Assembly: GCF_002252475.1 (NCBI RefSeq)
Contig: NZ_NNRK01000025.1
Coordinates: 186,001 to 250,000, forward strand
Direction: 5' to 3'
DNA: 64,000 nucleotides
Source of the DNA: Brucella rhizosphaerae
GTDB lineage: Bacteria > Pseudomonadota > Alphaproteobacteria > Rhizobiales > Rhizobiaceae
The notes under the pieces were generated by a model that worked only from the letters and a program-made list of their open reading frames with translations, ran no database searches and was not told the DNA's origin. This document shows, one piece after another, positions 1 through 10,889 of the stretch (positions within the stretch are counted from its first letter, which is position 1; the number at the start of each line of letters is the position of its first letter). The position numbers and the translations under genes were made by a program.

Positions 1-312
1 TCGAGCCAAGATATTTGTTGATAGTTTTTGCCTTTGCAGGCGATTCGACAACGACAACGTTCATTAAAGCAGCCTAGATTCGCGAGCTTCCCGGGCAAAA
101 TGCCCATTCATCGCGTTCAAATTGTTGCCTTTCACATGAACAGCGGTTTGCGTTTGGTCAAGAGCATGATGTCAAAATTCGTCAAATACAACCTTAGATT
201 TCTATTATTAATGGTGAAACCAATGGTAGTACTTGGTTGGGGTATATCCGAAGGCTTTGGACCAGAAGGGTGATTTTCGCTTGAAGGAAACTGAAACGTC
301 GAGGGGGCATAT
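1..312. other. No gene recognised
   Basis: I see no supported coding region in this stretch. Short open frames exist but lack a ribosome binding site and resemble no family. The last part (GAGGG just before 313) serves as the Shine-Dalgarno of the next small gene. Confidence 0.5.
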
Positions 313-480
313 ATGGTTCAACGGGAGACAGCTCACCGTAAGACATTGGCTTATATTGAAGATATGCTGCAAGAACTCGTCAAGATGGCAAGGGCAACCG
401 ATAGTCATCTCCTAGCCTATCTGATGGATATGGCATTGCAGGAAGTGCGCGACAATCAACATAACTATACATATGACTGA
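313..480 (+). CDS. Small conserved-type hypothetical protein, 55 aa
   Basis: An ATG at 313 follows a GAGGGGG Shine-Dalgarno and opens a 55-residue frame beginning MVQRETAHRK and ending in TGA at 478-480. The product is mostly helical and amphipathic (residues 10-45), with no signal peptide or membrane segment. It ends 2 bp before the convergent dprA stop. I recognise it only as the kind of short orphan protein found beside dprA in Brucellaceae; the function is unknown. The good RBS and the helical composition argue for a real gene. Confidence 0.6.
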   Translation: MVQRETAHRKTLAYIEDMLQELVKMARATDSHLLAYLMDMALQEVRDNQHNYTYD

Positions 481-482
481 TT

Positions 483-1655
483 TTATAAATTTTCCTCTTG
501 TGGCATAAGGGCGACCTGATTGCCGGGATGGCGTAACAGCCTCCCGGCAAGATCAAGTTCCAGCAAGATCAGTTGCGCGGACCCGGCGTTGATGCCGATA
601 TGTCTGACCAAAGCATCCACATCAATTGGCACAGGGCCAAGCGCATCGACCAAAAGATCGCGCTCAGAATCAGTTGTAATCGGCTGCAGGGTCGCGGGTT
701 CTTCATCAAGCTGGTGAAGGAGATCGGGCTGTGCCGGATCAGATAAAATGCTGCCGTCAGGCATGAGTGGCGCAAGGGATTCTATGACGTCGTCGGCACT
801 TGTAACGAGTGTCGCGCCTTGCTTAAGAAGCGCGTTCGTACCCCGAGCACGTGGATCGAGCGGCGAGCCCGGCACGGCAAAAACCGTTCGCCCCATTTCA
901 CCAGCCATACGTGCGCTGATAAGAGAGCCGGAGCGTTCAGCGGCTTCAATGACAATCAGGCCCAGTGACAGCCCGGCAATAATTCGGTTGCGTCGAGGAA
1001 AATCGCGCGCGCGTGGCTCGGCGCCCATGGGCATTTCTGTAATCAATGCTCCGCCGCTTTCGGGAATTGCGCGGTATATTGGCAGGTTTTCGGTCGGGTA
1101 GGGCCGGTCAAGACCGCCAGCCAGGATTGCAACGGTACCACTTGCCATGCTGGCTTTGTGGGCCGCGGCATCAATGCCACGTGCCAGCCCCGAAATGATT
1201 GCAAAACCGGCATCACCCAGATCGCGTGCGAGTTTTTCGGTGAAACGTGCGCCGACGACGGATGCATTGCGCGAACCGACAATGGCAACGGGTGGTTTAC
1301 GGAACACATTCGCGTCGCCCTTGATGATCACAAGCGGCGGCGGGGCTTCGCAGTTTTTCAGTTGCGGCGGATAATCTGGCTCACCCATGCCGACAAGGCG
1401 GGCTCCTATACGCTCAATGGCTTCAAGTTCGCGCTCGGCGTCGTCCAAAGATGACACACGCACAGGCCGTGAACCTCCACCGCGAATATTGAGATCGGGC
1501 AAACGCTCAATGGCGTTGGCTGCGGAGCCGCAAAAGAGAATCAGATCTCGAAAGGCGACCGGACCGATGTGTTCGGTTCGGATAAGGCGTAGCCAGTTTA
1601 TCCGCTGGCGGTCGGAGAGGCGAATTCCAGTCTTTGAATTCGCGCTCTCTTTCAT
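483..1655 (-). CDS. dprA: DNA processing protein DprA
   Basis: Cytoplasmic ssDNA-binding, RecA-loading protein (DprA/Smf family) that protects incoming DNA during natural transformation. The 390-residue product has an N-terminal helical region (about 1-75), the Rossmann-like DprA core (about 80-290; [43 protein letters not shown]) and a C-terminal winged-helix segment (about 320-385). Length is typical for alphaproteobacteria. Its ATG overlaps the plsY stop by 4 bp (ATGA), so the two genes are translationally coupled in a leftward operon. Whether it serves transformation or general recombination here cannot be told from sequence. Confidence 0.95.
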   Translation of the reverse strand: MKESANSKTGIRLSDRQRINWLRLIRTEHIGPVAFRDLILFCGSAANAIERLPDLNIRGGGSRPVRVSSLDDAERELEAIERIGARLVGMGEPDYPPQLKNCEAPPPLVIIKGDANVFRKPPVAIVGSRNASVVGARFTEKLARDLGDAGFAIISGLARGIDAAAHKASMASGTVAILAGGLDRPYPTENLPIYRAIPESGGALITEMPMGAEPRARDFPRRNRIIAGLSLGLIVIEAAERSGSLISARMAGEMGRTVFAVPGSPLDPRARGTNALLKQGATLVTSADDVIESLAPLMPDGSILSDPAQPDLLHQLDEEPATLQPITTDSERDLLVDALGPVPIDVDALVRHIGINAGSAQLILLELDLAGRLLRHPGNQVALMPQEENL

Positions 1656-2278
1656 CCTTTTTTACCGATCTTGCTTTCGGTGCCGCTCAGAAGCCGCGAA
1701 ATATTGGCATGGTGTTTGATGAAGATGATGAGCGTCATCACAGCAAATAATGCCGCAATTGCCATATCTCCACGCACATAAAGTGCAATCGGGACAATAA
1801 GGGTGGCTATGAGAGCCGAAAGCGACGAATAGCGGGTCAGCAAGGCCGTGATGATCCAGGCAGCGATGAACACAAGCGCACCCGGCCAGGCCAGGCCAAG
1901 CAGAATACCCAGATAGGTCGCGACACCCTTGCCGCCCTTGAAACCAATCCAGACAGGGAAGAGGTGGCCGATAAAGGCACCAAACCCGGCAGCAATCGCG
2001 GCATGTTCTCCAAAGCGCGAAGCAATCAGCACAGCGACTGTGCCTTTAAACGCATCAAGAAGAAGCGTTGCAGCAGCGAGTTTCTTGTTTCCGGTGCGCA
2101 GGACGTTGGTCGCGCCAATATTGCCGGAACCGATTGAACGTACATCTCCAAGTCCGGCAAATCGGGTCAGGATAAGTCCAAAGGGAATTGAACCGAGAAT
2201 GTAACCGAAAATCAGCGTGCCGAGTGACACCAAATTGAACAGACCTGTTTCGGCCATGAAACTCCCCATATGTTCCAT
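1652..2278 (-). CDS. plsY: Acyl-phosphate glycerol-3-phosphate acyltransferase PlsY
   Basis: Integral inner-membrane enzyme that transfers the acyl group of acyl-phosphate to glycerol-3-phosphate, the first acylation in phospholipid synthesis. The 208-residue protein shows the three PlsY signature loops: [11 protein letters not shown] near residue 30, [14 protein letters not shown] near 50 and [18 protein letters not shown] near 105. These lie between about five hydrophobic segments. The written start gives [14 protein letters not shown]; a start at the third Met (residue 8) is equally possible. It precedes dprA with a 4-bp overlap, the usual plsY-dprA pair. Confidence 0.95.
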   Translation of the reverse strand: MEHMGSFMAETGLFNLVSLGTLIFGYILGSIPFGLILTRFAGLGDVRSIGSGNIGATNVLRTGNKKLAAATLLLDAFKGTVAVLIASRFGEHAAIAAGFGAFIGHLFPVWIGFKGGKGVATYLGILLGLAWPGALVFIAAWIITALLTRYSSLSALIATLIVPIALYVRGDMAIAALFAVMTLIIFIKHHANISRLLSGTESKIGKKG

Positions 2279-2288
2279 ATATAAATTA

Positions 2289-2352
2289 TAGCGTTTCGAG
2301 CAAAACTGCGAAGCGGCATTGTGTAGGATAATACGTCAAAACAAATAGTTAG
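2289..2352. repeat. Intergenic repeat, copy 1
   Basis: This stretch contains TGCGAAGCGG, then GTAGGATAAT, then AACAAATAGTT. The same series occurs in inverted orientation at 4893-4955 with few mismatches. It lies in the pyrC-plsY gap, carries no ORF and looks like a copy of a dispersed Rhizobiales intergenic element. A further GCGGTTTCAG-type arm follows up to about 2392. Confidence 0.7.
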
Positions 2353-2401
2353 TGCGGTTCCAACGATTCAGCCTTCACTGAAACCGCTCTAATTGAGAAG
2401 A

Positions 2402-2428
2402 AAAGCCGCCCAAAAGCAAGACGGCTTT
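2402..2428 (-). terminator. Rho-independent terminator after pyrC'
   Basis: On the minus strand AAAGCCG (2428-2422) pairs with CGGCTTT (2408-2402) around a 13-nt loop and is followed by TTCTTCTC. It lies 10 bp beyond the pyrC' stop and would end the pyrB-pyrC' transcript. Confidence 0.65.
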
Positions 2429-2438
2429 CCCAAATTTG

Positions 2439-3725
2439 TTAAGCTGAATAGACTGTCTTGCCACCAACGATAGTGCGGTTCACCCGCCCCTGGAAGCGAG
2501 CCCCCTCAAAGCAACTGTTTTTCGAGCGCGAATGCAAATCCTGCTCGCGAACGACCCATGGTTCATCAAGGTCAACGATGGCGAGGTCAGCTTTTGCACC
2601 GGGCTTCAGAGTGCCGGCATCAAGGCCGAAAATACGTGCCGGTGCGGTCGAAAGCACTTCAGCAAGGCGCAGCAAAGGAATGCTGTCATTGTGGTGAAGG
2701 CGAAGGGCTGCCGCCAGCAACGTTTCAAGGCCGATAGCGCCGGCTTCGGCATCTGCGAATGGAAGGCGTTTGGTATCGACATCCTGCGGGTCATGGGCAG
2801 AAACGACAATATCAATCGTTCCGTTCTTGACGGCTTCGACCATCGCAAGACGATCTTCCTCGCTGCGCAGAGGCGGTGAAAGACGAAAGAATGTCCGGAA
2901 TTCACCAATGTCGTTCTCGTTGAGTGACAGGTGATTGATGGAAACACCCGCGGTCACCGTGGTGCCGAGTTCTTTCGAGCGGCGCAAAGCATCCGCAGAC
3001 ATGGCACAGGAAATCTGAGCCGCGTGATATTTGCTTCTGGTCAGTGCTGCCAGACGCAGATCGCGTTCAAGCGGAATGACTTCAGCTTCGCGCGGGCTAC
3101 CGGACAGGCCGAGCCAGCTTGCAAACAAGCCTTCATTCATCACACCGTTTGCGCCGAGATAGGGATCGCGGGTTTCGCAGGCAATGACCGCATCAAAGTC
3201 GCGGGCATAGGTCAGTGCGCGTCGCATCAATTGCGTGTTGGCAATCGTGTGGCGGCCTTCGGTAAATGCTACAGCACCTGCATCACGGAGAAGGCCGATC
3301 TCGGTCATTTCCTCGCCATGCAAGCCCTTGGTGATGGCAGCTGCCGGATGAACATTGACGATAGCTGTGTCGCGCGCCGTCCGCTTGACGAATTCAACAA
3401 GAGCCACATCATCGATGACGGGATCGGTGTCGGGCATCATGATGATGGAGGTGACACCTCCAGCTGCTGCCGCACGGCTTGCTGAAGCGATAGTTTCGCG
3501 GTGTTCTGCCCCCGGCTCTCCGATGAAAACACGCGAATCGACCAGCCCAGGCAGGATCGCCATGCCGTTGAGATCAACGATTTCGGCACCTTCCGGCGCA
3601 CCCTGATTGCGGGCATCGGCACCGCTGGCGACAATGTTGCCGTCTTGAATGAGCAAACTGCCGTTTTCATCCAACCCGCGTGAAGGGTCTACGATACGGG
3701 CATTTTCAAACAGGATCGTGCTCAT
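2439..3725 (-). CDS. pyrC: Dihydroorotase homologue (probably non-catalytic PyrC')
   Basis: Amidohydrolase-fold protein of 428 aa, class I dihydroorotase family, pyrimidine biosynthesis. The fold is complete (start [18 protein letters not shown]-terminal segment after [16 protein letters not shown]). However, the metal-binding HxH of active enzymes, normally in PGLVDxHVHxREPG, reads [14 protein letters not shown] (about residues 59-72), and the DHAPH motif reads AHDPQD (about 311-316). An active dihydroorotase is therefore unlikely. Comparable inactive PyrC' proteins hold the PyrB dodecamer together in pseudomonads, and the 4-bp overlap with pyrB fits that role (inference). A separate active dihydroorotase would be needed elsewhere. 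Confidence 0.9.
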   Translation of the reverse strand: MSTILFENARIVDPSRGLDENGSLLIQDGNIVASGADARNQGAPEGAEIVDLNGMAILPGLVDSRVFIGEPGAEHRETIASASRAAAAGGVTSIIMMPDTDPVIDDVALVEFVKRTARDTAIVNVHPAAAITKGLHGEEMTEIGLLRDAGAVAFTEGRHTIANTQLMRRALTYARDFDAVIACETRDPYLGANGVMNEGLFASWLGLSGSPREAEVIPLERDLRLAALTRSKYHAAQISCAMSADALRRSKELGTTVTAGVSINHLSLNENDIGEFRTFFRLSPPLRSEEDRLAMVEAVKNGTIDIVVSAHDPQDVDTKRLPFADAEAGAIGLETLLAAALRLHHNDSIPLLRLAEVLSTAPARIFGLDAGTLKPGAKADLAIVDLDEPWVVREQDLHSRSKNSCFEGARFQGRVNRTIVGGKTVYSA

Positions 3726-4693
3726 GCTCGTTCTCCGTCGCTGATCTGGCTACGTCGGGGATCAAGCAGTGCTTCCATGACAGCCATGCGGACGGCCACG
3801 CCCATCTCAACCTGTTGCTGGATCATGCTTTGCGGACCATCTGCAACATCGGAGGCAATTTCAACGCCGCGGTTCATTGGGCCGGGATGCATGACGAGAG
3901 CGTCAGGCTTTGCGTATTTGAGCTTTTCGTTATCGAGACCATAAAAATGGAAGTATTCGCGCACTGATGGCACGAAGGAACCGGCCATACGTTCACGTTG
4001 AAGGCGCAGCATCATGACGACATCGGCGTCTTTCAGGCCTTCTTCCATGGTGTTGTAAACTTCGACGCTCATATCGGCGATACCGGCAGGCAGCAGTGTC
4101 GATGGGGCGACGACACGAACACGTGCGCCAAGTGCATTGAGAAGCAGGATATTGGAACGTGCAACGCGCGAGTGGAGTACATCGCCGCAAATCGCAACGA
4201 TAAGGTTTCCAATGTCACCCTTGGCGCGGCGGATGGTAAGCGCGTCAAGCAGTGCTTGTGTCGGATGCTCGTGTGCACCATCACCTGCATTGACGACAGC
4301 ACAGCCGACTTTCTGCGCGAGCAATGCCGCAGCACCGGCTGAAGCATGGCGAATGACCAGAATATCGGGCTGCATGGCGTTGAGCGTCATGGCCGTATCG
4401 ATCAGCGTTTCGCCTTTTTTGACCGACGAATTGCCAACGGACATGTTCATCACGTCAGCGCCCAGCCGTTTTCCAGCCAGCTCGAACGAGGATTGCGTTC
4501 GCGTCGATGCTTCAAAGAAGAGGTTGATTTGTGTGCGACCGCGCAGCACGGACTTTTTCTTCTCTGGCTGTCTTGAAACAGCGACTTCCTGATCTGCAAG
4601 ATCAAGAAGGCAAAGAATGTCCAGGGGCGATAGCCCCTTGATGCCAAGCAGGTGGCGATGAGGGAAGAGCGGAGAGACCGTTTGGTTTGTCAT
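3722..4693 (-). CDS. pyrB: Aspartate carbamoyltransferase catalytic subunit PyrB
   Basis: Catalyses carbamoyl phosphate plus L-aspartate to N-carbamoylaspartate in the cytoplasm. The 323-aa sequence carries the carbamoyl-phosphate motif [13 protein letters not shown] near residue 57, [12 protein letters not shown] near 142 and [11 protein letters not shown] near 273. Length is normal. The stop overlaps the pyrC' start (ATGA, 3722-3725), so PyrB and PyrC' are probably made in equal amounts. No pyrI regulatory subunit is adjacent, as expected when PyrC' is the partner. The upstream region up to the aidB start contains an intergenic repeat. Confidence 0.96.
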   Translation of the reverse strand: MTNQTVSPLFPHRHLLGIKGLSPLDILCLLDLADQEVAVSRQPEKKKSVLRGRTQINLFFEASTRTQSSFELAGKRLGADVMNMSVGNSSVKKGETLIDTAMTLNAMQPDILVIRHASAGAAALLAQKVGCAVVNAGDGAHEHPTQALLDALTIRRAKGDIGNLIVAICGDVLHSRVARSNILLLNALGARVRVVAPSTLLPAGIADMSVEVYNTMEEGLKDADVVMMLRLQRERMAGSFVPSVREYFHFYGLDNEKLKYAKPDALVMHPGPMNRGVEIASDVADGPQSMIQQQVEMGVAVRMAVMEALLDPRRSQISDGERA

Positions 4694-4892
4694 GGCAAGT
4701 CACCCGTATAGAGCTGCGAAAGCTGGACCGCAACCGCCGTTATAATGGCTTTGCCCGATTCACAAAGAAAAACCTGTATTCTTTTGGATGGAAATTGCAG
4801 CTCCGTTGGAAAATGTTAGGAAATTGGAATGCAAGAAGGCATAAATTGAATTCAGATGGAGCGCTGATCTGACGGAATTTGGTCTCCGCTCA

Positions 4893-4955
4893 ACTACTTG
4901 TTCTTACGCATTATCCTACGCAAAACCGCTTCGCACTTTGCTGGAAATGCTCTAA
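4893..4955. repeat. Intergenic repeat, copy 2 (inverted relative to copy 1)
   Basis: The reverse complement reads TTAGAGCATTTCC, TGCGAAGCGG, GCGTAGGATAATGCG and AACAAGTAGTT, matching 2289-2352. An open frame from 4879 into aidB translates this repeat, so the residues upstream of the GTG at 4972 are most likely not part of AidB. Confidence 0.7.
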
Positions 4956-4971
4956 CCAAACGGATAAGCCT

Positions 4972-6600
4972 GTGAAAACTCACGAAGTTACCAACCAGAC
5001 ACCGTCAATGGCGGGCACAAATGCATATCTGGGCGATCCGCTTCTGATACAAATCGCAGCTCGTTTTCCGAAAGAGCTTCATACCGATCTGGAGAATACA
5101 GGACGTTTTGTCTTGTCGGCAGAAGCGCAAGACCTTGCGCGCCTCGCAAATACCGAGCTGCCTAAACTGCGGACACATGACCGACAGGGTCGGCGGAGCG
5201 ATCTTGTTGAGTATCATCCCGCTTATCACGCTCTGATGCGTCGTTCGATTGCGCAAGGGCTGCATTGTTCGATCTGGGAGGCCAATCCTCTTGAAACAGG
5301 TCGCCGCCATCAGGCACGTGCCACGCGTTTTTATCTGACAGCACAGCTTGAAGCCGGGCACCTTTGCCCGCTCACTATGACCAATGCCTCGCTTGCCGCC
5401 GTTATGGCAGCACCTGAACTTTATAAGGAATGGTCGCCGCAGGTTCTGTCGCGCAAATATGATTCTTCGCAAAAGCCTGTATTCAACAAGCAGGGCATTA
5501 CGCTCGGCATGGGCATGACCGAAAAGCAGGGCGGCACGGATGTGCGTGCCAATACGACGCGCGCGACACGCAATGAGGATGGTACTTACACATTAAGCGG
5601 CCACAAGTGGTTTATGTCGGCACCAATGTCTGATGCATTTCTGGTGCTGGCACAAGCGGAAGAAGGGCTTTCTTGCTTCCTGTTGCCACGCTTGACCAAT
5701 GAGGCCGCCGGAAATGGGTTTTTCTTCCAGAGGCTTAAAGACAAACTGGGCAATAAATCCAACGCTTCGGCGGAAGTCGAATTTGATGGTGCAATCGGCC
5801 ACCTCGTCGGAAATCCTGGTGAAGGTGTGAAAACCATCATGGATATGGTGACGCTCACGCGGCTCGATTGTGCGGTTGCTTCCGCTGGGCTGATGCGTTC
5901 AGGTCTTGCCGAAGCCGTTCATCATGCCCGTCATCGCGTGGTTTTCGATAAGCCGTTGATAGAACAGCCCATGATGAGCCGCGTTCTGGCCGATATGGCG
6001 CTGGATGTTGCGGGCGCCACGGCACTTTCCATGCGTCTTGCCCGGGCTTTTGACATGGCCGCAAGTGACCGGGCGGAAGCCGCTTTTGCTCGCTGTATGA
6101 CACCTGTCGTCAAATATTGGGTCTGCAAGATTGCGCCAGCGCTTCTTTATGAAGCGATGGAGTGCCTTGGCGGCAATGGCTATATCGAGGAGGGCAATCT
6201 CGCGCGTGCTTATCGCGAAGCCCCCGTCAACGCGATTTGGGAAGGTTCCGGCAACGTCATGGCGCTCGATGTGGCGCGGGTACTGTCGCGCGCACCGGCA
6301 CTGTTTGACGAAGTACTGGACTGGATCAGCGAACAGCTCGGTGTACGTGGGCAGGGCACAATCGATGTGCTTCAGGCCGCATTACAGCTGACTGAAACTG
6401 ATCAGGGTGTTGCGCGGCTTTTGACTGAACAGCTCGCCTATGCTGCTGCTGCCGCTGAACTTCGTAATCTCGGTGCGGACGATATTGCAGATGCCTTTAT
6501 CGAAACCAGGCTCGGCGGCCAGTGGCGCACGACTTACGGCATGCTGGATGCGCGTCACAACGCCAACCGGATTCTCGATCAGCTCTATCCGGCATCATAA
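4972..6600 (+). CDS. aidB: Acyl-CoA dehydrogenase-family protein, AidB-like
   Basis: Flavoprotein of the acyl-CoA dehydrogenase superfamily, closest in length (542 aa) and layout to AidB, the adaptive-response protein that binds FAD and DNA. The FAD-binding beta domain includes [18 protein letters not shown] (about residues 180-197). The helical domain holds [11 protein letters not shown] and [16 protein letters not shown] (about 400-430), both typical of AidB. I chose GTG at 4972, which follows GGATAAG, because the frame upstream lies in a repeat; this gives the usual AidB length. The gene is monocistronic and overlaps ruvX tail to tail by 16 bp. Confidence 0.88.
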   Translation: MKTHEVTNQTPSMAGTNAYLGDPLLIQIAARFPKELHTDLENTGRFVLSAEAQDLARLANTELPKLRTHDRQGRRSDLVEYHPAYHALMRRSIAQGLHCSIWEANPLETGRRHQARATRFYLTAQLEAGHLCPLTMTNASLAAVMAAPELYKEWSPQVLSRKYDSSQKPVFNKQGITLGMGMTEKQGGTDVRANTTRATRNEDGTYTLSGHKWFMSAPMSDAFLVLAQAEEGLSCFLLPRLTNEAAGNGFFFQRLKDKLGNKSNASAEVEFDGAIGHLVGNPGEGVKTIMDMVTLTRLDCAVASAGLMRSGLAEAVHHARHRVVFDKPLIEQPMMSRVLADMALDVAGATALSMRLARAFDMAASDRAEAAFARCMTPVVKYWVCKIAPALLYEAMECLGGNGYIEEGNLARAYREAPVNAIWEGSGNVMALDVARVLSRAPALFDEVLDWISEQLGVRGQGTIDVLQAALQLTETDQGVARLLTEQLAYAAAAAELRNLGADDIADAFIETRLGGQWRTTYGMLDARHNANRILDQLYPAS

Positions 6601-7088
6601 TCGCTGTCGTCTTGATGTGACGATTGAAGCAGGTGCAGGCGATCCAGTGCGCCCTGCAGAATGAATGATGCAGCGGCCGAATCGATGCGTTCGGCCCGCT
6701 TGCCGCGTGAGACATCCATGCCAATCAGCACGCGTTCGGCGGCGACGGTTGAAAGTCGTTCGTCCCAGAACACGAATGGCAGATCGGTTAATGGTTGCAT
6801 GGTACGCACAAAGGCGCGCGTCGCCTGAACGCGCGGTCCGGCTGTCCCATCCATATTCATCGGCAGGCCAATAACGATGACGCCGACTTTGTCAGCTTCC
6901 AGCGCTTTCAGAAGCATTTGTGCATCAATTGTGAACTTGCTGCGTTTGATAACAGGACGAGGATTCGCGAAGGAGTAGCCGAGGTCGGAAACTGCAAGGC
7001 CAATGGTTTTGGTGCCAAGATCAAGCCCGGCAATGGTCTGGCCGGGTTGCAGGATTTCCAAAACGTCTTCAATTTCAACGACAGCCAT
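6585..7088 (-). CDS. ruvX: Putative pre-16S rRNA nuclease / YqgF (RuvX)
   Basis: RNase H-like fold protein of the YqgF/RuvX family, implicated in 16S rRNA 5' maturation. The 167-aa sequence shows [14 protein letters not shown] (catalytic Asp in the first strand, about residue 22), [19 protein letters not shown] and [10 protein letters not shown], the four blocks of the family. It has about 15 extra residues at each end compared with the E. coli protein. The 3' end overlaps the convergent aidB end. Confidence 0.92.
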   Translation of the reverse strand: MAVVEIEDVLEILQPGQTIAGLDLGTKTIGLAVSDLGYSFANPRPVIKRSKFTIDAQMLLKALEADKVGVIVIGLPMNMDGTAGPRVQATRAFVRTMQPLTDLPFVFWDERLSTVAAERVLIGMDVSRGKRAERIDSAAASFILQGALDRLHLLQSSHQDDSDYDAG

Positions 7089-7201
7089 TGTTCCTCATAG
7101 CTTTCTGATCAGGGCAATTTGATCAGGCGTCATATTGCCTGAAACTTCATTGGCGTAATATCTGTTTTAAAACTGAAAATCGAGCCGCAAGGAGTACTGC
7201 A

Positions 7202-7909
7202 ATGAAAATCACCTGGTTGGGCCACGCAGCCTATCGTGTTGAAACGGACAAAGCGGTCATTCTGATCGACCCATTCATCAATGGAAACCCTGGCGCCAAA
7301 GGCATCGATTTTAAAGAAGCAACGCAGGGTGTCACGCATATTACGCTGACCCATGGTCATGGCGACCATATTGGCGACACTGTCGAAATTGCCAAAGAGC
7401 ATGGCGCAACGGTCATCGCAAACCCTGAAATCACTGGCTGGCTCGGTCGCCAGGGCCTTGAAAAATTCAGCATGGGCAATACCGGCGGCACCATTGTTCG
7501 CGACGGCTTTAGCGTGACATTTGTTAACGCACTGCATTCTTCAGCGCTGATGACAGAAGACGGCATCACACAATCGATGGGCAATCCGAACGGTCTGGTT
7601 TTCCATTTCGAAAATGCGCCGACACTTTATCACATGGGGGACACGGATATTTTCTCCGATATGGCGCTCATCAATGAACTGCATCAGCCTGAAATCGGCA
7701 TTGTGCCAGTTGGTGATCGCTTCACCATGGGTGGCGCGGTTGCAGCCCTCGCATGCCAGCGCTATTTCAACTTCAAGACGGTATTACCGTGCCATTACGG
7801 ATCATTCCCATTCATTGAAAAGACCGCCGACAAGTTCGTTGCGGCAATGGCCGATCATAAGGAAACGAGGGTGCTGGTGGCTGAACCGGGCACTGTTCAC
7901 AGTTTCTAA
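7202..7909 (+). CDS. Metal-dependent hydrolase, UPF0173 family
   Basis: Metallo-beta-lactamase fold hydrolase, 235 aa, no signal peptide. The metal motif HGHGDHIGD lies at about residues 56-64. Further family marks are [10 protein letters not shown] at the start, HMGDTDIF near 144, and PCHYGSFP near 198. The start is supported by AAGGAG 9 bp upstream. The substrate of this family is not established. It is followed by a 116-bp gap before gatC. Confidence 0.9.
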   Translation: MKITWLGHAAYRVETDKAVILIDPFINGNPGAKGIDFKEATQGVTHITLTHGHGDHIGDTVEIAKEHGATVIANPEITGWLGRQGLEKFSMGNTGGTIVRDGFSVTFVNALHSSALMTEDGITQSMGNPNGLVFHFENAPTLYHMGDTDIFSDMALINELHQPEIGIVPVGDRFTMGGAVAALACQRYFNFKTVLPCHYGSFPFIEKTADKFVAAMADHKETRVLVAEPGTVHSF

Positions 7910-8025
7910 GTGCAGATGGAAGCGCAAGAAATGTTGCGCTTCCTCAACCGCACCGTTATAGCCGGTAAAAGAACCTTTTCGGGGCAGCTTCATGCTGTCC
8001 TAATCAAGCATTTGCGGAGAACAGG

Positions 8026-8313
8026 ATGTCCGTCGATATTTCCACCGTCAAGCGCGTTGCGCATCTCGCGCGCATCGCTGTCAGCGAAGATGAAGCTGAG
8101 CGCATGACCGGTGAGCTCAATGCAATTCTGGGCTTTGTCGAGCAGTTGAACGAAGTCGATGTTGACGGTGTTGAGCCGATGACATCGGTTACGCCGATCA
8201 AGATGCGCTTGCGTGAAGATGCCGTTACAGACGGCAATATTGCCAATGCCATTGTTGCGAATGCGCCGGTTACGGAAGAAAACTTCTTCGTCGTTCCCAA
8301 GGTCGTGGAGTAA
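8026..8313 (+). CDS. gatC: Aspartyl/glutamyl-tRNA amidotransferase subunit C
   Basis: Small structural subunit (95 aa) of GatCAB, which converts mischarged Glu-tRNA(Gln) and Asp-tRNA(Asn) to the amidated forms. Family features are the start [19 protein letters not shown], the helix [19 protein letters not shown] and the C-terminal VVPKVVE. A GNAT gene and gatA follow on the same strand with gaps of 4 and 12 bp, so they are co-transcribed. GatB is not in this cluster. Confidence 0.96.
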   Translation: MSVDISTVKRVAHLARIAVSEDEAERMTGELNAILGFVEQLNEVDVDGVEPMTSVTPIKMRLREDAVTDGNIANAIVANAPVTEENFFVVPKVVE

Positions 8314-8317
8314 GTCT

Positions 8318-8794
8318 ATGGCTATTCGGGTTTCCATCGAGACCCCATTACAGGACGATGTGCGTGATCTGGTCGAAGCCTTGAACGCGCATATGCTCCC
8401 GCTATCGCCGCTTGAGTTCCAGTTCAAGATGACAGTCGAGCAAATGGCTGAGCCTGCGACAACGGTTTTCGTGGCTCGCGATGAGGACGGCAAGGCTGTT
8501 GGCTGCGGCGCATTGAAAATGCACAATGATGGTGTGGGCGAGTTGAAGCGCATGTTCACCCTCCCGGAAGTCCGCGGAAAACGTGTCGGCTCTGCTCTTG
8601 TCGATGCGATTGTCGCGCTGGCAGCAACCAGGGGTGTTTCGCGTCTGGTTCTTGAAACAGGCACTGGCCCCGGCTTTGATGGCGCCTGGCGGCTTTATGA
8701 GAATTCAGGTTTTGCGCGCTGCGGTGTGGTTCTGGATTATCCGGACTCCGAATACAGCGCCTTTTTTGAAAAGCGTCTCGTTGAGGCGCACTGA
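8318..8794 (+). CDS. GNAT family N-acetyltransferase
   Basis: GCN5-related acetyltransferase of 158 aa. The start ATG at 8318 lies 4 bp after the gatC stop; a longer frame upstream merely reads through gatC. Acetyl-CoA-binding motif A is visible as LKRMFTLPEVRGKRVGSALV (about residues 72-91), followed by LVLETGTG and LYENSGF. The substrate is unknown. Placement between gatC and gatA is an operon feature rather than a functional clue. Confidence 0.88.
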   Translation: MAIRVSIETPLQDDVRDLVEALNAHMLPLSPLEFQFKMTVEQMAEPATTVFVARDEDGKAVGCGALKMHNDGVGELKRMFTLPEVRGKRVGSALVDAIVALAATRGVSRLVLETGTGPGFDGAWRLYENSGFARCGVVLDYPDSEYSAFFEKRLVEAH

Positions 8795-8806
8795 CAGGAT
8801 TTGACG

Positions 8807-10288
8807 ATGAGCGAACTGACCGCACTGACCATTGCCGAAGCGCGCGACAAGCTGAAGGCCAAGGCGATTACCGCGACTGAACTGACGGAAGCCTATATTG
8901 CGGCGATCGATTCCGCCAATAAGACGATCAATGCCTATGTTGCCGTAACGCCTGAAAAGGCGCGGGAAATGGCGAAAGCCTCGGATGCGCGCATTGCTGA
9001 AGGCAAAGCTGGCGCTCTTGAAGGTATTCCACTTGGCGTGAAAGATCTGTTTGCGACCAAAGGCGTTCATACGCAGGCCTGCTCGCACATTCTTGATGGC
9101 TTCAAGCCTGAGTATGAATCAACTGTCACTGCCAATCTCTGGGCAGACGGCGCAGTCATGCTCGGCAAGCTCAATATGGATGAGTTCGCGATGGGCTCAT
9201 CGAACGAAAACTCCTATTATGGCGCGGTGAAAAATCCGTGGCGCGCTAACGGTTCCGATGTCGATCTGGTGCCAGGTGGTTCGTCCGGTGGTTCAGCAGC
9301 AGCTGTTGCCGCGCAGCTTTGCGCGGGCGCAACCGCAACTGACACTGGTGGTTCGATCCGTCAGCCAGCAGCTTTCACGGGCACAGTCGGCATTAAGCCG
9401 ACCTATGGCCGCGTTTCGCGCTGGGGTGTCGTTGCTTATGCGTCATCGCTCGATCAGGCAGGCCCTATTGCCCGCGATGTGCGCGACGCCGCTATCCTGC
9501 TGAAATCCATGGCCTCGCTCGATCTTAAAGACACGACCTCGGTCGATCTGCCAGTGCCGGACTATGAAGCAGTTATTGGCAAGTCACTCAAGGGCATGAA
9601 AATCGGCATTCCGAAGGAATATCGCGCCGATGGTATGCCGGAAGAGATTGAAGCACTCTGGCAGAAGGGTGTTCAGTATCTTAAGGATGCTGGTGCGGAA
9701 ATCGTCGATATTTCGCTGCCGCACACCAAATATGCGCTTGCTGCCTATTACATCGTGGCACCTGCCGAAGCCTCGTCCAACCTCGCACGTTATGATGGCG
9801 TGCGTTATGGTCTGCGTGTGCCGGGCAAAGACATTGCCGATTTGTATGAGCAGAGCCGTGCTGCGGGCTTTGGCAAGGAAGTTAAGCGCCGTATTCTGAC
9901 CGGTACCTATGTTCTGTCGGCAGGCTATTACGATGCCTATTATCTGCGCGCGCAGAAAGTGCGTACGTTGATCAAGAAGGACTTTGAAAATGTCTTCGCG
10001 CAAGGTGTGCATGCGATCCTGACGCCAGTAACACCTTCTGCTGCTTTCAGCATTGGGGACAAGGAACTGGCGAACGATCCGGTCAAGATGTACCTCAACG
10101 ACATCTTCACCATTACGCTAAATATGGCAGGTCTGCCGGGCATTTCGGTTCCAGCTGGTCTGAATGATCAGGGGCTGCCGCTCGGTTTACAGCTTATCGG
10201 GCGTCCGTTTGAGGAAGAAACACTGTTCCAGGCTGCCGGCGCTATCGAGCAGGCAGCCGGTCGCTTTACCCCGAAGAAATGGTGGTAA
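8807..10288 (+). CDS. gatA: Aspartyl/glutamyl-tRNA amidotransferase subunit A
   Basis: Glutaminase subunit of GatCAB (amidase-signature family), 493 aa, releasing ammonia for tRNA-dependent amidation. The catalytic Lys is in [10 protein letters not shown] (about residue 78), the cis-Ser in [16 protein letters not shown] (about 150-165) and the nucleophile Ser in [12 protein letters not shown] (about 176). ATG at 8807 is preferred over a TTG two codons upstream. The 3' end overlaps the next GNAT gene by 10 bp. Confidence 0.97.
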   Translation: MSELTALTIAEARDKLKAKAITATELTEAYIAAIDSANKTINAYVAVTPEKAREMAKASDARIAEGKAGALEGIPLGVKDLFATKGVHTQACSHILDGFKPEYESTVTANLWADGAVMLGKLNMDEFAMGSSNENSYYGAVKNPWRANGSDVDLVPGGSSGGSAAAVAAQLCAGATATDTGGSIRQPAAFTGTVGIKPTYGRVSRWGVVAYASSLDQAGPIARDVRDAAILLKSMASLDLKDTTSVDLPVPDYEAVIGKSLKGMKIGIPKEYRADGMPEEIEALWQKGVQYLKDAGAEIVDISLPHTKYALAAYYIVAPAEASSNLARYDGVRYGLRVPGKDIADLYEQSRAAGFGKEVKRRILTGTYVLSAGYYDAYYLRAQKVRTLIKKDFENVFAQGVHAILTPVTPSAAFSIGDKELANDPVKMYLNDIFTITLNMAGLPGISVPAGLNDQGLPLGLQLIGRPFEEETLFQAAGAIEQAAGRFTPKKWW

Positions 10289-10770
10289 AATCTGAGCTTC
10301 TTATTCGCCGGGCCATAACACCCGGCGAAACCGTCTTTATGGCTGAGTTAGCGGTTCGTGCATGGCAAACTGCTGCTCGCCACATTCATCTGACTGATGA
10401 AAGTCGGGCTGCACTACAAACCAAATTCCTGCGTGATATCAACGGGAATGCCGATGGCGTTCTGGTGGCTGAGCGGCAAGGTCAGATGTGCGGCTGGGGC
10501 GCACGCATACCCAAGTCCAATTATATCTCCGATCTTTGGATCGATCCCGCCTATCACGGTCAGGGGTTGGGCGGCTTGTTGCTCAATGCATTGATGGCGC
10601 AGATTCTTCTTGAGGGCTTCGCAGAAGCGGAAATCGGCACCCATGCCGATAATCTTCCGGCAATCGGACTGTATAAGAAAGCTGGCTTCACGATCTACAG
10701 GCAGGATGAGGAGTGGTCGGAAAGTTTTGGCCGCCGGGTCGAAAAGGTTCGCATGAAGGCGAGCTTATAA
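10279..10770 (+). CDS. GNAT family N-acetyltransferase
   Basis: Second GCN5-type acetyltransferase of the gat operon, 163 aa, unrelated in detail to the first. Motif A is [20 protein letters not shown] (about residues 86-105); the C-terminal IGLYKKAGF block is typical. Its ATG lies inside the last codons of gatA (10-bp overlap), indicating coupled translation. The substrate is not predictable. Confidence 0.88.
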   Translation: MVVKSELLIRRAITPGETVFMAELAVRAWQTAARHIHLTDESRAALQTKFLRDINGNADGVLVAERQGQMCGWGARIPKSNYISDLWIDPAYHGQGLGGLLLNALMAQILLEGFAEAEIGTHADNLPAIGLYKKAGFTIYRQDEEWSESFGRRVEKVRMKASL

Positions 10771-10889
10771 AGTTCCCCAGTAATGCTACTTGGTAAAGCT
10801 CCCCGATAGAGCTCCCCGATAACGCTCCATTGTCATTTGCCCATATGCGCCTATCCTCTTGTAAGGAATCGTTTTCAGAGGAGGGGCTT

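Noticed and set aside
4879-4971. N-terminal extension of AidB by 31 residues
   Set aside because: It is encoded by an intergenic repeat; the GTG at 4972 gives the usual AidB length.
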